This document shows positions 1 to 7,097 of a stretch of 13,599 nt of DNA, piece by piece; the stretch's first letter is position 1; every line of letters begins with the position of its first letter. The DNA comes from an uncultured bacterium (GTDB lineage Bacteria > Pseudomonadota > Alphaproteobacteria > CAISDR01): positions 1 through 13,599 of the forward strand of contig CAISDR010000098.1 of assembly GCA_903884125.1 (NCBI GenBank), in the 5' to 3' direction. Both the position numbers and the translations under genes were made by a program. The notes under the pieces are model-generated. The model saw only the letters and a list, made by a program, of their open reading frames with translations. It searched no databases and had not been told where the DNA came from.

Positions 1-573
1 CCGCGCGCGGTCGAGAATTTTCTGGATCTTGCCCACTTTGCCTATGTTCACACCAATTACCTTGGCATCGAACCGTATACGGAGGTAAAGCCGTATAAGG
101 TAACCAGCACCACAAGCGAGGTACTGGCTACCGAATGCTGGGCATTTCAGCCACTGGCCTCTCTTATTGCAAAAAGCGGCGCGGATGTGAGTTACGTGTA
201 TCGGGTTCCCCACCCCTATTGCGCGGTTTTGTACAAGGCAAATCCTGGCGACCCCAGCCGACAGGATATTATCGGCATCATGATCCAGCCCTGTTCCGAA
301 GAACGGGTGATCGCACACCTGATGGTGAGCGTTCTCGACGACGAACATGAAGACAAGGAAATTGCGGCCTTTCAGCAATTGATTTTCTCGCAGGACAAAC
401 CGATTTTGGAAAATCAGATTCCAAAACGCCTGCCGCTCGGTCCTATGGTTGAACTATCAGCGCGAGCCGATACGTCTTCCTGGACCTATCGGCGCTGGCT
501 GCGGGACAAGGGTGTGCGCTATGGTACGATTTTTCCGGACGATGCAGCAAACAGCGACGTGGTTGCGCAATGA
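1..573 (+). CDS. Rieske non-heme iron oxygenase, alpha subunit (VanA-type), C-terminal part
   Basis: The reading frame is open from the first base and ends at TGA 571-573, so 190 residues of the C-terminal catalytic half are visible and the start lies outside the window. Near the left edge is the mononuclear iron motif ENFLDLAHFAYVH; the two histidines (nt 34-36 and 49-51) are the expected ligands. The third, carboxylate ligand is probably the Asp of 'SQDKPILENQ' (nt 394-396). The end 'ELSARADTSSWTYRRWL' is typical of the vanillate O-demethylase-like C-terminal domain. Such enzymes use O2 and electrons from a reductase to hydroxylate or O-/N-demethylate small aromatic or heterocyclic substrates in the cytoplasm. 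The substrate cannot be read from the sequence. Whether this subunit carries its own N-terminal Rieske domain cannot be seen, which matters because the next gene supplies one. The stop overlaps the next start (ATGA). Confidence 0.9.
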   Translation, partial: PRAVENFLDLAHFAYVHTNYLGIEPYTEVKPYKVTSTTSEVLATECWAFQPLASLIAKSGADVSYVYRVPHPYCAVLYKANPGDPSRQDIIGIMIQPCSEERVIAHLMVSVLDDEHEDKEIAAFQQLIFSQDKPILENQIPKRLPLGPMVELSARADTSSWTYRRWLRDKGVRYGTIFPDDAANSDVVAQ

Positions 574-1244
574 CGACCGAGCATCGTTGGTACCCGGTTT
601 GCCGAACACAGGAACTGGTAGCCGGTCATGTGGCTCAATCCCAGATTTTAGGTCATGAACTGGCAGTGTGGCGCGATCACATTGGCCAGGTACATGTCTG
701 GGAAAATCGATGTCCCCATAGGGGCGTCAGGCTAAGCATCGGCCTCAACCTGGGCGAGAGCCTGCAATGCAGGTATCATGGCTGGAAATTCGCAACGGGC
801 ACCGGACAGTGTATTCATATTCCGGCACATCCCGACCAAACGCCGGCCGAAAATCTTCAGGTGACTAGATTCCGGGGTGCAGAAAAATATGGTCTGATCT
901 GGACCTTTGTTCCTTTGAAAGACTCAATCCCTCAGATGCCGGAACTCCCCCTTGCAGACGGGATCACGCTGCGGTCCCATATCCTGCAAGCTGGTCTGTC
1001 TGAAGTGCTCGACGCCCTGGGGAAAATAGCACAGCCAATTGACGCTTGGATCTGGCGTGACCACGATCAGCACATTCCAATCCATTACCTGTTGCAGCCC
1101 ATGGACCAGCGGTTTGTTGCAATCCACAGTCTCTGGGGCGGTTACCTGACGCACAAAGACTGGATTGAGATTTCGCGTCGGGAAAACGCGCGTCTAACTT
1201 TGGCCTTTCGGTCAATAGACGTCAGGAGTGGGATTACCCCGTGA
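570..1244 (+). CDS. Rieske [2Fe-2S] domain protein with a non-catalytic C-terminal extension
   Basis: 224 residues. The N-terminal ~115 residues form a Rieske domain with both cluster-binding boxes: CPHRG (Cys48, His50) and CRYHGW (Cys67, His70), spaced as in ring-hydroxylating oxygenases. The remaining ~105 residues do not contain the E/N-x3-D-x2-H-x4-H iron motif seen in the upstream gene. I do not recognise this part as a known domain; it may be a reduced remnant of an oxygenase alpha subunit or a docking region. The likely role is to pass electrons to the oxygenase encoded upstream. ATG 570 overlaps the upstream stop (ATGA), and the TGA at 1242 overlaps the next start (GTGA), so all three genes are translationally coupled. 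It is longer than a typical Rieske ferredoxin (~105 residues) and shorter than an alpha subunit (~350). Alternative view: a degenerate alpha subunit acting as a structural partner. Confidence 0.85.
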   Translation: MTTEHRWYPVCRTQELVAGHVAQSQILGHELAVWRDHIGQVHVWENRCPHRGVRLSIGLNLGESLQCRYHGWKFATGTGQCIHIPAHPDQTPAENLQVTRFRGAEKYGLIWTFVPLKDSIPQMPELPLADGITLRSHILQAGLSEVLDALGKIAQPIDAWIWRDHDQHIPIHYLLQPMDQRFVAIHSLWGGYLTHKDWIEISRRENARLTLAFRSIDVRSGITP

Positions 1245-1876
1245 TCAAACTTTATGACTACGAAATTTCCGGAAACTGCTACAAAGTCCGGCTATTGATG
1301 AAAATCCTGGGCGTTCCGTTCGAAAGCATACCATTGGATTTTTATCCAGGTCGCGAACATAAGTCAGACTGGTTTTTGGCGATAAACCCTTTGGGCCAAT
1401 TGCCTGTGCTGGTCGAAGATAATTTTTGCCTGCGGGATTCCCACGCAATTCTGATCTATCTGGCATCAAAGTTTGACGAAAGCAAAACATGGTATCCAAC
1501 GCGTGATCCCGTGCAGATGGGCCGCGTCAACATGTGGCTTTCGTTTGCCGATGCAATAACCAGCGCGGCTGGCGCAGCCCGGCTGCATGATTCCTTTTTT
1601 TATGACATGGATGCTGAACAAGTGCGGCGACAGGCTCATCGCCTTTTTCAGATTCTGGATGAGACCCTCTGGTTTTCCGAGCAGGAAAACGATGGTTGGC
1701 TTTGCCCAGGCGTGCTTCCAACCATCGCCGATATTGCATGTTTTCCCTATGTGATGCTTTCAGAAGAAGGCGGCATTTCCCGCCTGCCCTATCCGGCAAT
1801 CCGGCGCTGGACGGATCGCGTGAAAAAAATTCCCGGCTTTATGATCATGCCTGGCATTTTCAACGGCCCCGAATAG
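1241..1876 (+). CDS. Glutathione S-transferase family protein
   Basis: 211 residues with the full GST fold. The N-terminal thioredoxin-like domain (about 1-80) has the 'SGNCYKVRLL' motif (Ser10, Asn12, Cys13), the cis-proline in 'GQLPVL' (Pro55) and the glutathione-binding Asp66-Ser67. The C-terminal helical domain (about 90-200) carries the N-capping box 'TIADIACF' (Thr161-Asp164). It starts at GTG 1241, overlapping the stop of the Rieske gene (GTGA), with AGGAG at 1223-1227 as ribosome binding site. Lying third in a Rieske oxygenase operon, it may act on a glutathione conjugate, or have a structural role like NdmE, the GST-like component of the caffeine N7-demethylase. Both are inferences. 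The family call is firm; the substrate is unknown. It is the last gene of this operon and converges on the PilZ-like gene with a gap of 41 bp. Confidence 0.93.
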   Translation: MIKLYDYEISGNCYKVRLLMKILGVPFESIPLDFYPGREHKSDWFLAINPLGQLPVLVEDNFCLRDSHAILIYLASKFDESKTWYPTRDPVQMGRVNMWLSFADAITSAAGAARLHDSFFYDMDAEQVRRQAHRLFQILDETLWFSEQENDGWLCPGVLPTIADIACFPYVMLSEEGGISRLPYPAIRRWTDRVKKIPGFMIMPGIFNGPE

Positions 1877-1917
1877 CAAATAGATGTTCTTAAAGGCACC
1901 TTTCTCGATATTGCAGA

Positions 1918-3384
1918 TCAAGAAAAAAAGGCGCGCACTTTCTGTTCTGCAGCCCGATCCTTGAACTTGTATCGAACGGCAATGATGCCATCAATGATCC
2001 GGACTACTTCAGCGTCCACTTCATAATTTGCGGTAAGGAATGGCTGGCGGATCAAAACTGTAATCGTCAGCTTGTCACCCAGTGCCGCGTAGCCGTTGAA
2101 CGGTCCAAACAGCAGCCCTTGGGGCGACCAGTTCTTCAGTTTTATCTTCTGCCCGTCGATCACGATAAAATCATCTGGACCACCGGCTGTACGGTCATTT
2201 TGGCGCTTGTTTGCAGCAGTTTGCGGGCTGGCCGGATTAGCCTTTGCTTTTAGCGCCGCAACAAATGCGTTCTTTCGCGAGGGGGCTATATCCTGCGATG
2301 CCGAAATCGCGGCAATTATACTTTCAAAAGCGGCGGCGATTTCCTTGGTATCCGATCCTGTCATATCCCTTCGAACATCAAGGGTTTCGAAAAGATCATT
2401 GATGACCGTCAGCAGTTTCGCCTTTGCCTGTGGTTCGGATACTTCATTCAACAGACGCAGGACCAGCATGATGCGACGGCTGTGCATATATTCCTGCGCC
2501 AGCAGTTCCATAAGTTTTGGCGATGCGATCAGACTGTTTGCCCGTCGGGATAAAAGGCCACGCAGATCCTTATGGGAATCAAGATCCGGCAGCGCCCCGA
2601 TGCGGCGACGAAGGTTGACAATCAGGCTCCATTCACGGGGCGTATCGTTCCGAGCCAGCGGCCTGGGTGACTCAAGCATCTCTTTCAGGCGACCATGGCA
2701 AGCCGCAAAGATCCGAGGCATTTTGCGCGCCTGAATTGCCGCGACCCATTGCAATGCCAGTGACGCCTTGGTCAGGTATCCCTGCGCTTCGGTATCACCG
2801 GCGATCGCCAGGCAGATGCGAGATGCGACAGCAACATCAGTCTCGCCTGCGAAAAGCAGATCCGCAGCAGGACGAATTCGGAACAATTCTGACAAAATCT
2901 GATCCGTCATGGCAATCACAGGTTCAAAACCCGAGGTGCTCAAAATCCGCAGGCAAAGCTCTATTTTTTCGCGCCAGCCGGGAAGTGACGCCAGGCTTTT
3001 TGCCAGTGTAACCCCCGCAAATAACATGCCCTGGGTGGCATCCTGCTGACCGTATTTATCGAGCACAGCCGAAGAAGCTGGGACATTTGTCAAAGGCATT
3101 TTTGTGACATTGCCGATCTGCTCCATGGCCTCATCCGCCAGCTTCATTACCTCTCTAAGTCGCTCAGGTGCTGATCGGCCCCCGGTTCCCGACTGTAGGG
3201 ACGCAATTTTCTGGGTGAACTCCTGATAATGCGGACCATCGTTCAAGATACGCTGATGAATGTCAGACCTGAAAACAAGCTCGGTGCCGGTAATTCCTAT
3301 GGGTTCGGCATATGCTCTTGTTGCAAGAAATATCAGCTCGCATGCAGGTGGGGAAACGACATCGCCAGGATTTTTGCAGATCAT
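1918..3384 (-). CDS. Large helical protein with C-terminal PilZ-like domain
   Basis: 488 residues, ATG 3384 with GGAG eight bases upstream. Residues ~1-385 are mostly helical with no motif I recognise and no obvious signal peptide or membrane segment. Residues ~390-488 look like a PilZ domain: RQNDR (394-398) fits the RxxxR motif, NWSPQG (418-423) fits (D/N)xSxxG, then 'GDKLTITVLI' and 'YEVDAEVVRI...IIAVRYKF' give the alternating beta strands, and a short helix ends the protein. PilZ domains bind cyclic di-GMP and control motility, exopolysaccharide or adhesion. RxxxR lies in a low-complexity linker, so c-di-GMP binding is likely but not certain. The gene is transcribed away from luxI and shares its 198-bp upstream region, so quorum sensing might control it. 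Alternative: a non-binding, atypical PilZ protein. Confidence 0.75.
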   Translation of the reverse strand: MICKNPGDVVSPPACELIFLATRAYAEPIGITGTELVFRSDIHQRILNDGPHYQEFTQKIASLQSGTGGRSAPERLREVMKLADEAMEQIGNVTKMPLTNVPASSAVLDKYGQQDATQGMLFAGVTLAKSLASLPGWREKIELCLRILSTSGFEPVIAMTDQILSELFRIRPAADLLFAGETDVAVASRICLAIAGDTEAQGYLTKASLALQWVAAIQARKMPRIFAACHGRLKEMLESPRPLARNDTPREWSLIVNLRRRIGALPDLDSHKDLRGLLSRRANSLIASPKLMELLAQEYMHSRRIMLVLRLLNEVSEPQAKAKLLTVINDLFETLDVRRDMTGSDTKEIAAAFESIIAAISASQDIAPSRKNAFVAALKAKANPASPQTAANKRQNDRTAGGPDDFIVIDGQKIKLKNWSPQGLLFGPFNGYAALGDKLTITVLIRQPFLTANYEVDAEVVRIIDGIIAVRYKFKDRAAEQKVRAFFS

Positions 3385-3582
3385 TTTGACCGCTCCAGAG
3401 CACGAGAACGATCATGTTAATTGAAATATAATTCAAACGCTATTGCGGTTTGATGCCCAACTGGCAGAAAAATAGCTGTGAAATAGTCAAGTCTGACCAT
3501 TTAACCCTGTAGTCCCGATCGGGATGATCCCCCGAGAAAAGCAACGCCCGCCGTTTGGCGCGGCCTTATTCGGGGCAATTCA
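3385..3582. promoter_or_regulatory. Shared divergent upstream region of PilZ-like gene and luxI
   Basis: This 198-bp gap must hold the promoters of both divergent genes. Visible elements are an inverted repeat TTGAA-N6-TTCAA at 3421-3436, a perfect 12-bp palindrome at 3513-3524, and a small GC hairpin (CGCC-GTTT-GGCG, 3549-3560) in the luxI leader. Read on the minus strand, 3416-3431 gives TTAT-N7-TTAAC, one base off the alphaproteobacterial CtrA site TTAA-N7-TTAAC. I see no convincing sigma-70 -35/-10 pair on either strand. luxI has only a weak ribosome binding site (GGGG at 3572-3575). Confidence 0.5.
3513..3524. promoter_or_regulatory. Candidate LuxR-type operator (12-bp perfect palindrome)
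   Basis: TCCCGATCGGGA is a perfect palindrome centred about 64 bp before the luxI ATG. LuxR-family dimers bind 18-20 bp inverted repeats upstream of luxI genes, so place and symmetry fit. The symmetry does not extend well beyond 12 bp and does not match the classical CTG-N10-CAG lux box. The assignment is therefore tentative. Confidence 0.35.
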
Positions 3583-4278
3583 ATGATTCATCTGGTGGGT
3601 CCACAACAGCGGCATATCTATCGCGACTATCTGGAATCGATGTTCGAATTGCGATATGCGACCTTCATTGTCGAGCGTGGCTGGGACCTGCCCAATGACG
3701 GTCGCACTGAAATTGATCAGTTTGATCACGACGACGCGATCTATGCGCTTTCAATTGATATCAATGCTAACAGGCCGAAAGTGGACGGTTGCTTCCGGTA
3801 TATTGATACATCCGCCCGCCACATGATGCCGGAAATATTCCCCCACCTGTGCTCAGGGGGCTCCCCGCATGGTCCCGATTTGGGCGAATGGTCACGTCTG
3901 GCCGTTGACATGGCCAAGCGGTCCCCCGGTCAGGCCAGTCGGATTTTCCGCAATATCTCGCTGGCGCTGGTCGAACTGGCAATGTTGCGTGGCCATACAA
4001 AAATCATATTTGTAGCAGACGAAGAAGCCGCCGCCCGAACGTCGATGATATGGCCCGGCCTGGAACGACTTGGTCCGACTTACGAATCAAATGGCGAGAT
4101 GATTTCAGCATGGTCTTTGAAAATTTCCCTTGAGACCCTGCGTTTTTCACGAAACCTGAACAAGCGGACAGGTCCGATATTAATACAGCTTACCAACCCG
4201 GACGATCTGGCTTTGTGGATTGACACCGAAAAGGCTCGGTCCAAAGTAGGTAATGACGACCACCGAGTGGTCGCCTGA
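3583..4278 (+). CDS. luxI: Acyl-homoserine-lactone synthase (LuxI family)
   Basis: 231 residues with the LuxI-family conserved positions all in place: Arg24, Phe28, Trp34 ('LRYATFIVERGW'), Glu43, Asp45, Asp48 ('EIDQFDHD'), Arg72 ('GCFRY'), Phe86, Glu102 and Arg105 ('GEWSRL'). These form the S-adenosylmethionine and acyl-carrier-protein pocket. The enzyme makes an N-acyl-homoserine lactone signal from SAM and acyl-ACP in the cytoplasm; the acyl chain cannot be predicted from the sequence. The cognate receptor is almost certainly the convergent luxR gene, whose stop codon is only 6 bp away. The upstream region contains a 12-bp palindrome that could be the receptor's operator, giving positive feedback. 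The symbol is a family name; the organism-specific name is unknown. Confidence 0.93.
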   Translation: MIHLVGPQQRHIYRDYLESMFELRYATFIVERGWDLPNDGRTEIDQFDHDDAIYALSIDINANRPKVDGCFRYIDTSARHMMPEIFPHLCSGGSPHGPDLGEWSRLAVDMAKRSPGQASRIFRNISLALVELAMLRGHTKIIFVADEEAAARTSMIWPGLERLGPTYESNGEMISAWSLKISLETLRFSRNLNKRTGPILIQLTNPDDLALWIDTEKARSKVGNDDHRVVA

Positions 4279-4284
4279 CGAAGA

Positions 4285-5013
4285 CTACATGTCAATCAGG
4301 CCATAGCGGGCAGCAAGGTAAGCGGCTGCCCGCCGGTTGGCTGCTGGCCATTTTCCCAGTACGGACGCGATATGCCGTGCAATCGTATGTTCCGAGGCAC
4401 CAAGCAATTGCCCGATTTCCTTGTTGGTCTTACCGATCAATACCAGTTGCAGGACCTGACGTTCTCGGGCGGTAAGCGGTTCAAGATCCCGCCCCCGCCG
4501 CGGATCGGGAACAAAATCCTCACTCAATGTGCGCACCGCATCGGCAAGCAGTTCCAGCAGTTCGATTATGTCTGGATCAAAGTTGCTGTGATCTGCGACG
4601 GCTGAAAGCACATCAAGACGGCCGTTCGGTAATTTAAGTGGGATGACGACGCCATCAACAAGACCTGCATCAGCTGCATCCAGTAACACCATGCGGGCTA
4701 AACGTGTCACAACGCCTTGTTTTACCGCCCCCCAAGTATAGGGCCGCTTTGCCGTGACCGCCGCATGCGCAACAGGATCGATTTCAGCATAGCCCGACGC
4801 CAGATAATGATCGACCCAGACGCCTGGCATCGTTCCCAGATGCAGCCCCTTTGGGTGTTTTGCCCCAAGTCCGGCGCCATATCGACTGAATGAAATGGCA
4901 TGAAAGCCCAGCGCGCGGCCGATCCGGCCCATGGCACCCGATAATGCCAGCGCATCGCGACCATTTATCTGCAGAATCAACATTTGCAGATCCTGCTTCT
5001 CTTTCGGTGTCAT
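4285..5013 (-). CDS. luxR: LuxR-family AHL-responsive transcriptional regulator
   Basis: 242 residues from ATG 5013, chosen because AAGG lies 8 bases upstream; a TTG at 5058 would add 15 residues but has no ribosome binding site. The N-terminal autoinducer-binding domain (about 10-165) has the conserved set Trp66, Tyr70 ('WVDHY'), Asp79-Pro80 ('EIDP'), Trp94 and Gly121 ('DGVVIPL'). The C-terminal helix-turn-helix (about 178-236) reads 'LTARERQVLQLVLIGKTNKEIG' with the LuxR hallmark residues Glu184, Leu188 and Gly194. All the usual ligand-contact residues are kept, so this should be a working AHL receptor, not a degenerate solo. It is convergent with luxI, which is less common than the tandem layout and means it is transcribed from the guaD side. 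The gap to guaD is only 57 bp, so read-through from guaD is likely. Confidence 0.93.
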   Translation of the reverse strand: MTPKEKQDLQMLILQINGRDALALSGAMGRIGRALGFHAISFSRYGAGLGAKHPKGLHLGTMPGVWVDHYLASGYAEIDPVAHAAVTAKRPYTWGAVKQGVVTRLARMVLLDAADAGLVDGVVIPLKLPNGRLDVLSAVADHSNFDPDIIELLELLADAVRTLSEDFVPDPRRGRDLEPLTARERQVLQLVLIGKTNKEIGQLLGASEHTIARHIASVLGKWPAANRRAAAYLAARYGLIDM

Positions 5014-5070
5014 CACCCACACCTTAAACCCATAGGCGGACAAATCTCCCGTCGCCAACCGGGGAACAAT

Positions 5071-6462
5071 TCAATGTGCTCTGCTATGCAATGATCGGCT
5101 TGCAAATACCAACTGCCCCCCGATCCATGTCTGTGAGACATTCGAACGGGAAGCCGCGTATATGATTTTCTGAACCAGCGTGACGGGATCTTCATCGCCG
5201 GATATCAAAAGATTGCTACCCGGTGCCGATGGGTCCAGGATGATCGCATCAAACTGAAACCCAGTTTGAAACTGGCCAATTGGCAAATCCAAAGCGCTGC
5301 CGCCGCCTGCCGTCGCCAACCAAAATGCCGTTACAGGCGAAATGCGAGAATCCCCACGTCCACGATGCGAACGCGAAATATCGCTGTGAACGCCAGTTTC
5401 CAGAAAGCGACCCCCGTGAAGGGCCTGTCGGGCATTATCAAAGATCGAAGGACTGGGGCCACCGGAAATATCGGTGCCCAAACCGACATTGACATTTTTT
5501 TGCAATGCCCGTGCCAACGGAAAAACTGCATCCGAAAAATAGATATTAGATAACGGACAATGGGCGACCGCCGATCCCTTGCTGGCAATACGGGCAAGAT
5601 CGTCATCGCTAAGGAAATTGCCGTGCGCCAGAACCGTCCGTCGCGACAGCAGACCAAATCCATCCAATGCCGCGGTATCCGACTGGCCACAACGATCCAG
5701 CACAAAATTATGTTCCCAATCGCTCTCAGAACAATGCGTCTGAACATGACACTCGAATTCACGCGCCACCACGCCAAGATTTTCCAGCAACTGGTCACTA
5801 CAGGCTGGAATGAAACGCGGGGTCACAACCGGCATCACGCGGCCTGATTCATTGCCCGGCAAGGTTCGAACAAATTCGATATATGCCCGCGTTTCATCTG
5901 TTGCGATTTCGGCTGAAGCGTCACGATAAAAATCAGGACACTCGCGCTGATCGTCCATCGCAACCCGACCTACCAGCGCCCTTTGTCCTTTTGCCAGACA
6001 TATCTCTGCAAGCAGCTGACTGGCAGGCAGGTGAATGGTTGCAAAATACATCGCTGTTGTTGTGCCATTTGCCACAAGTGTGTCCACAAGCGCTTCATAG
6101 CTTTTGCGCGCGAACGCAATATCCGAATATCGCGCTTCCAGCGGGAAAGTATGTTTCTGCAACCAGACTTCCAGCGGCACATCCAGCGCCTGTCCCAATT
6201 GCGGCCATTGGGGCGCATGGACATGCAGATCAACCAGCCCCGGCAATATGAAGTTGCCATCTGGTGTTCGTATCAAAGTACTGTTTTGTGCATGGGCTTC
6301 AAGATTATCGGAATACCCGTCATCGCCGGGCCGCAGAACCGCGGTTATTGCGCCAACGGGATCGACCAGAACCAGGGCAGAATGGATGCATTCCACCTGA
6401 TCCCGGCTGGGGGTGTGAACCAGCGTTCCCAGAAATGCCTGCCCCAGCGCCTGATGTGACAT
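5071..6462 (-). CDS. guaD: Guanine deaminase
   Basis: 463 residues of the amidohydrolase superfamily that match guanine deaminase along their length. Metal and catalytic positions are visible: His80 and His82 ('DLHVHAPQ'), His243 and Glu246 ('QTHCSE'), His280 ('LAHG') and Asp331 ('GTDISGG'). Segments specific to the family are 'WLQKHTFPLEARY', 'NGTTTAMYFATIH' and 'VTPRF'. The enzyme hydrolyses guanine to xanthine and ammonia with one zinc ion in the cytoplasm, feeding purine catabolism or nitrogen scavenging. No xanthine dehydrogenase or other purine gene is in the window. It begins 32 bp after the DUF1993 gene and ends 57 bp before luxR on the same strand, so the three may be co-transcribed. 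A weak AGGT ribosome binding site precedes ATG 6462. Confidence 0.92.
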   Translation of the reverse strand: MSHQALGQAFLGTLVHTPSRDQVECIHSALVLVDPVGAITAVLRPGDDGYSDNLEAHAQNSTLIRTPDGNFILPGLVDLHVHAPQWPQLGQALDVPLEVWLQKHTFPLEARYSDIAFARKSYEALVDTLVANGTTTAMYFATIHLPASQLLAEICLAKGQRALVGRVAMDDQRECPDFYRDASAEIATDETRAYIEFVRTLPGNESGRVMPVVTPRFIPACSDQLLENLGVVAREFECHVQTHCSESDWEHNFVLDRCGQSDTAALDGFGLLSRRTVLAHGNFLSDDDLARIASKGSAVAHCPLSNIYFSDAVFPLARALQKNVNVGLGTDISGGPSPSIFDNARQALHGGRFLETGVHSDISRSHRGRGDSRISPVTAFWLATAGGGSALDLPIGQFQTGFQFDAIILDPSAPGSNLLISGDEDPVTLVQKIIYAASRSNVSQTWIGGQLVFASRSLHSRAH

Positions 6463-6494
6463 GTCGATAACCTGCTAGAGAAACGAGGCGCAAA

Positions 6495-7022
6495 TCAGGC
6501 CTCGGTAGCGCCCAGAAAATCCGCCTTCGTCAGCACCACACCTGCATGTCGCAAAATGTCATAGGCCGTTGCCGCGTGGAAATAGAAATTCGGCAGCACG
6601 AACTGAAAAGCATAGGCCGCACCGGAAAAGGTCATCTCGCGCGCACCCAGTTTCAAATGGATTTGCTTTGCATGTGAACCATCAATCTCGCTGCGGTCGA
6701 TTGAATTGATGAAACCCGTCACTTTGGCGATGCGCGCCTGCAACTCCTCGAATGTTGTCTCGGTATCTGGATAGCTCGGAAGTTCGCGGCCCGAAAGGCG
6801 GGCGGCCATGCCCTTGGCCTGATCGGTCACGATCTGAACCTGCCGGACCAGCGGGAACATGTCAGGCGCAAGGCGATAGGCCAGTACCACATCCTTTGAA
6901 ATATTGCGTTCCGTACAATGCGTTTCGGCCTTGGCCAGTACGACTGACAACCCTTTAAGGGTCTGCAGAATGCCGGGCACAGTGCCGTCATACATATCAA
7001 ATGCCGGGGTATTGGTGGTCAT
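6495..7022 (-). CDS. DUF1993 family protein (DinB-like helical bundle)
   Basis: 175 residues, close to the normal length of the family. Family traits visible are 'MFPLVRQVQIVTDQAKGMAARLSG', 'PDTETTFEELQARI' in the middle and 'FVLPNFYFHAATAYDILRHAGV..TKADFLG' at the end. The family is predicted to form a four-helix bundle related to DinB/YfiT proteins; no function is established, and I see no convincing three-histidine metal site. The ATG at 7022 has GAGGA six bases upstream, a good ribosome binding site. It follows atpG after 75 bp and precedes guaD by 32 bp, all on one strand. It may thus be read from the ATPase operon or from a promoter in the 75-bp gap. There is no evident functional link to either neighbour. 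Confidence 0.88.
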   Translation of the reverse strand: MTTNTPAFDMYDGTVPGILQTLKGLSVVLAKAETHCTERNISKDVVLAYRLAPDMFPLVRQVQIVTDQAKGMAARLSGRELPSYPDTETTFEELQARIAKVTGFINSIDRSEIDGSHAKQIHLKLGAREMTFSGAAYAFQFVLPNFYFHAATAYDILRHAGVVLTKADFLGATEA

Positions 7023-7042
7023 GGTCTATCCTCAATTACTAA

Positions 7043-7073
7043 ATGCGGTTGGACATGTCTAACAGGTCCGCAT
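7043..7073 (-). terminator. Possible hairpin after atpG (weak terminator or mRNA structure)
   Basis: Inverted repeat ATGCGG (7043-7048) / CCGCAT (7068-7073) with a 19-base loop that can pair a little further. It lies in the 75-bp gap between the end of atpG and the DUF1993 start. No clear run of T follows on the minus strand, so it is not a classical rho-independent terminator and read-through is possible. Confidence 0.25.
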
Positions 7074-7097
7074 CCCGGTTCAAAGGCCATGCTGGTG

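Noticed and set aside
1892..1903. AAAG-GCAC-CTTT inverted repeat between the GST and PilZ-like genes as a two-way terminator
   Set aside because: The stem has only four A/T-rich pairs and no T-run; too weak to call.
2096..3011. Open frames of 212 and 114 residues on the + strand opposite the PilZ-like gene
   Set aside because: No recognisable domain; Arg/Ser-rich composition typical of antisense translation; the minus-strand frame has a ribosome binding site and a domain.
3421..3436. TTGAA-N6-TTCAA inverted repeat as a second FNR or LexA site
   Set aside because: Spacing and inner bases do not fit TTGAT-N4-ATCAA or GAAC/GTTC-type LexA sites; kept only as part of the upstream region description.
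5266..6470. Several long open frames on the + strand opposite guaD
   Set aside because: They overlap a gene with clear family motifs throughout, have no recognisable domains, and their composition is that of an antisense frame.
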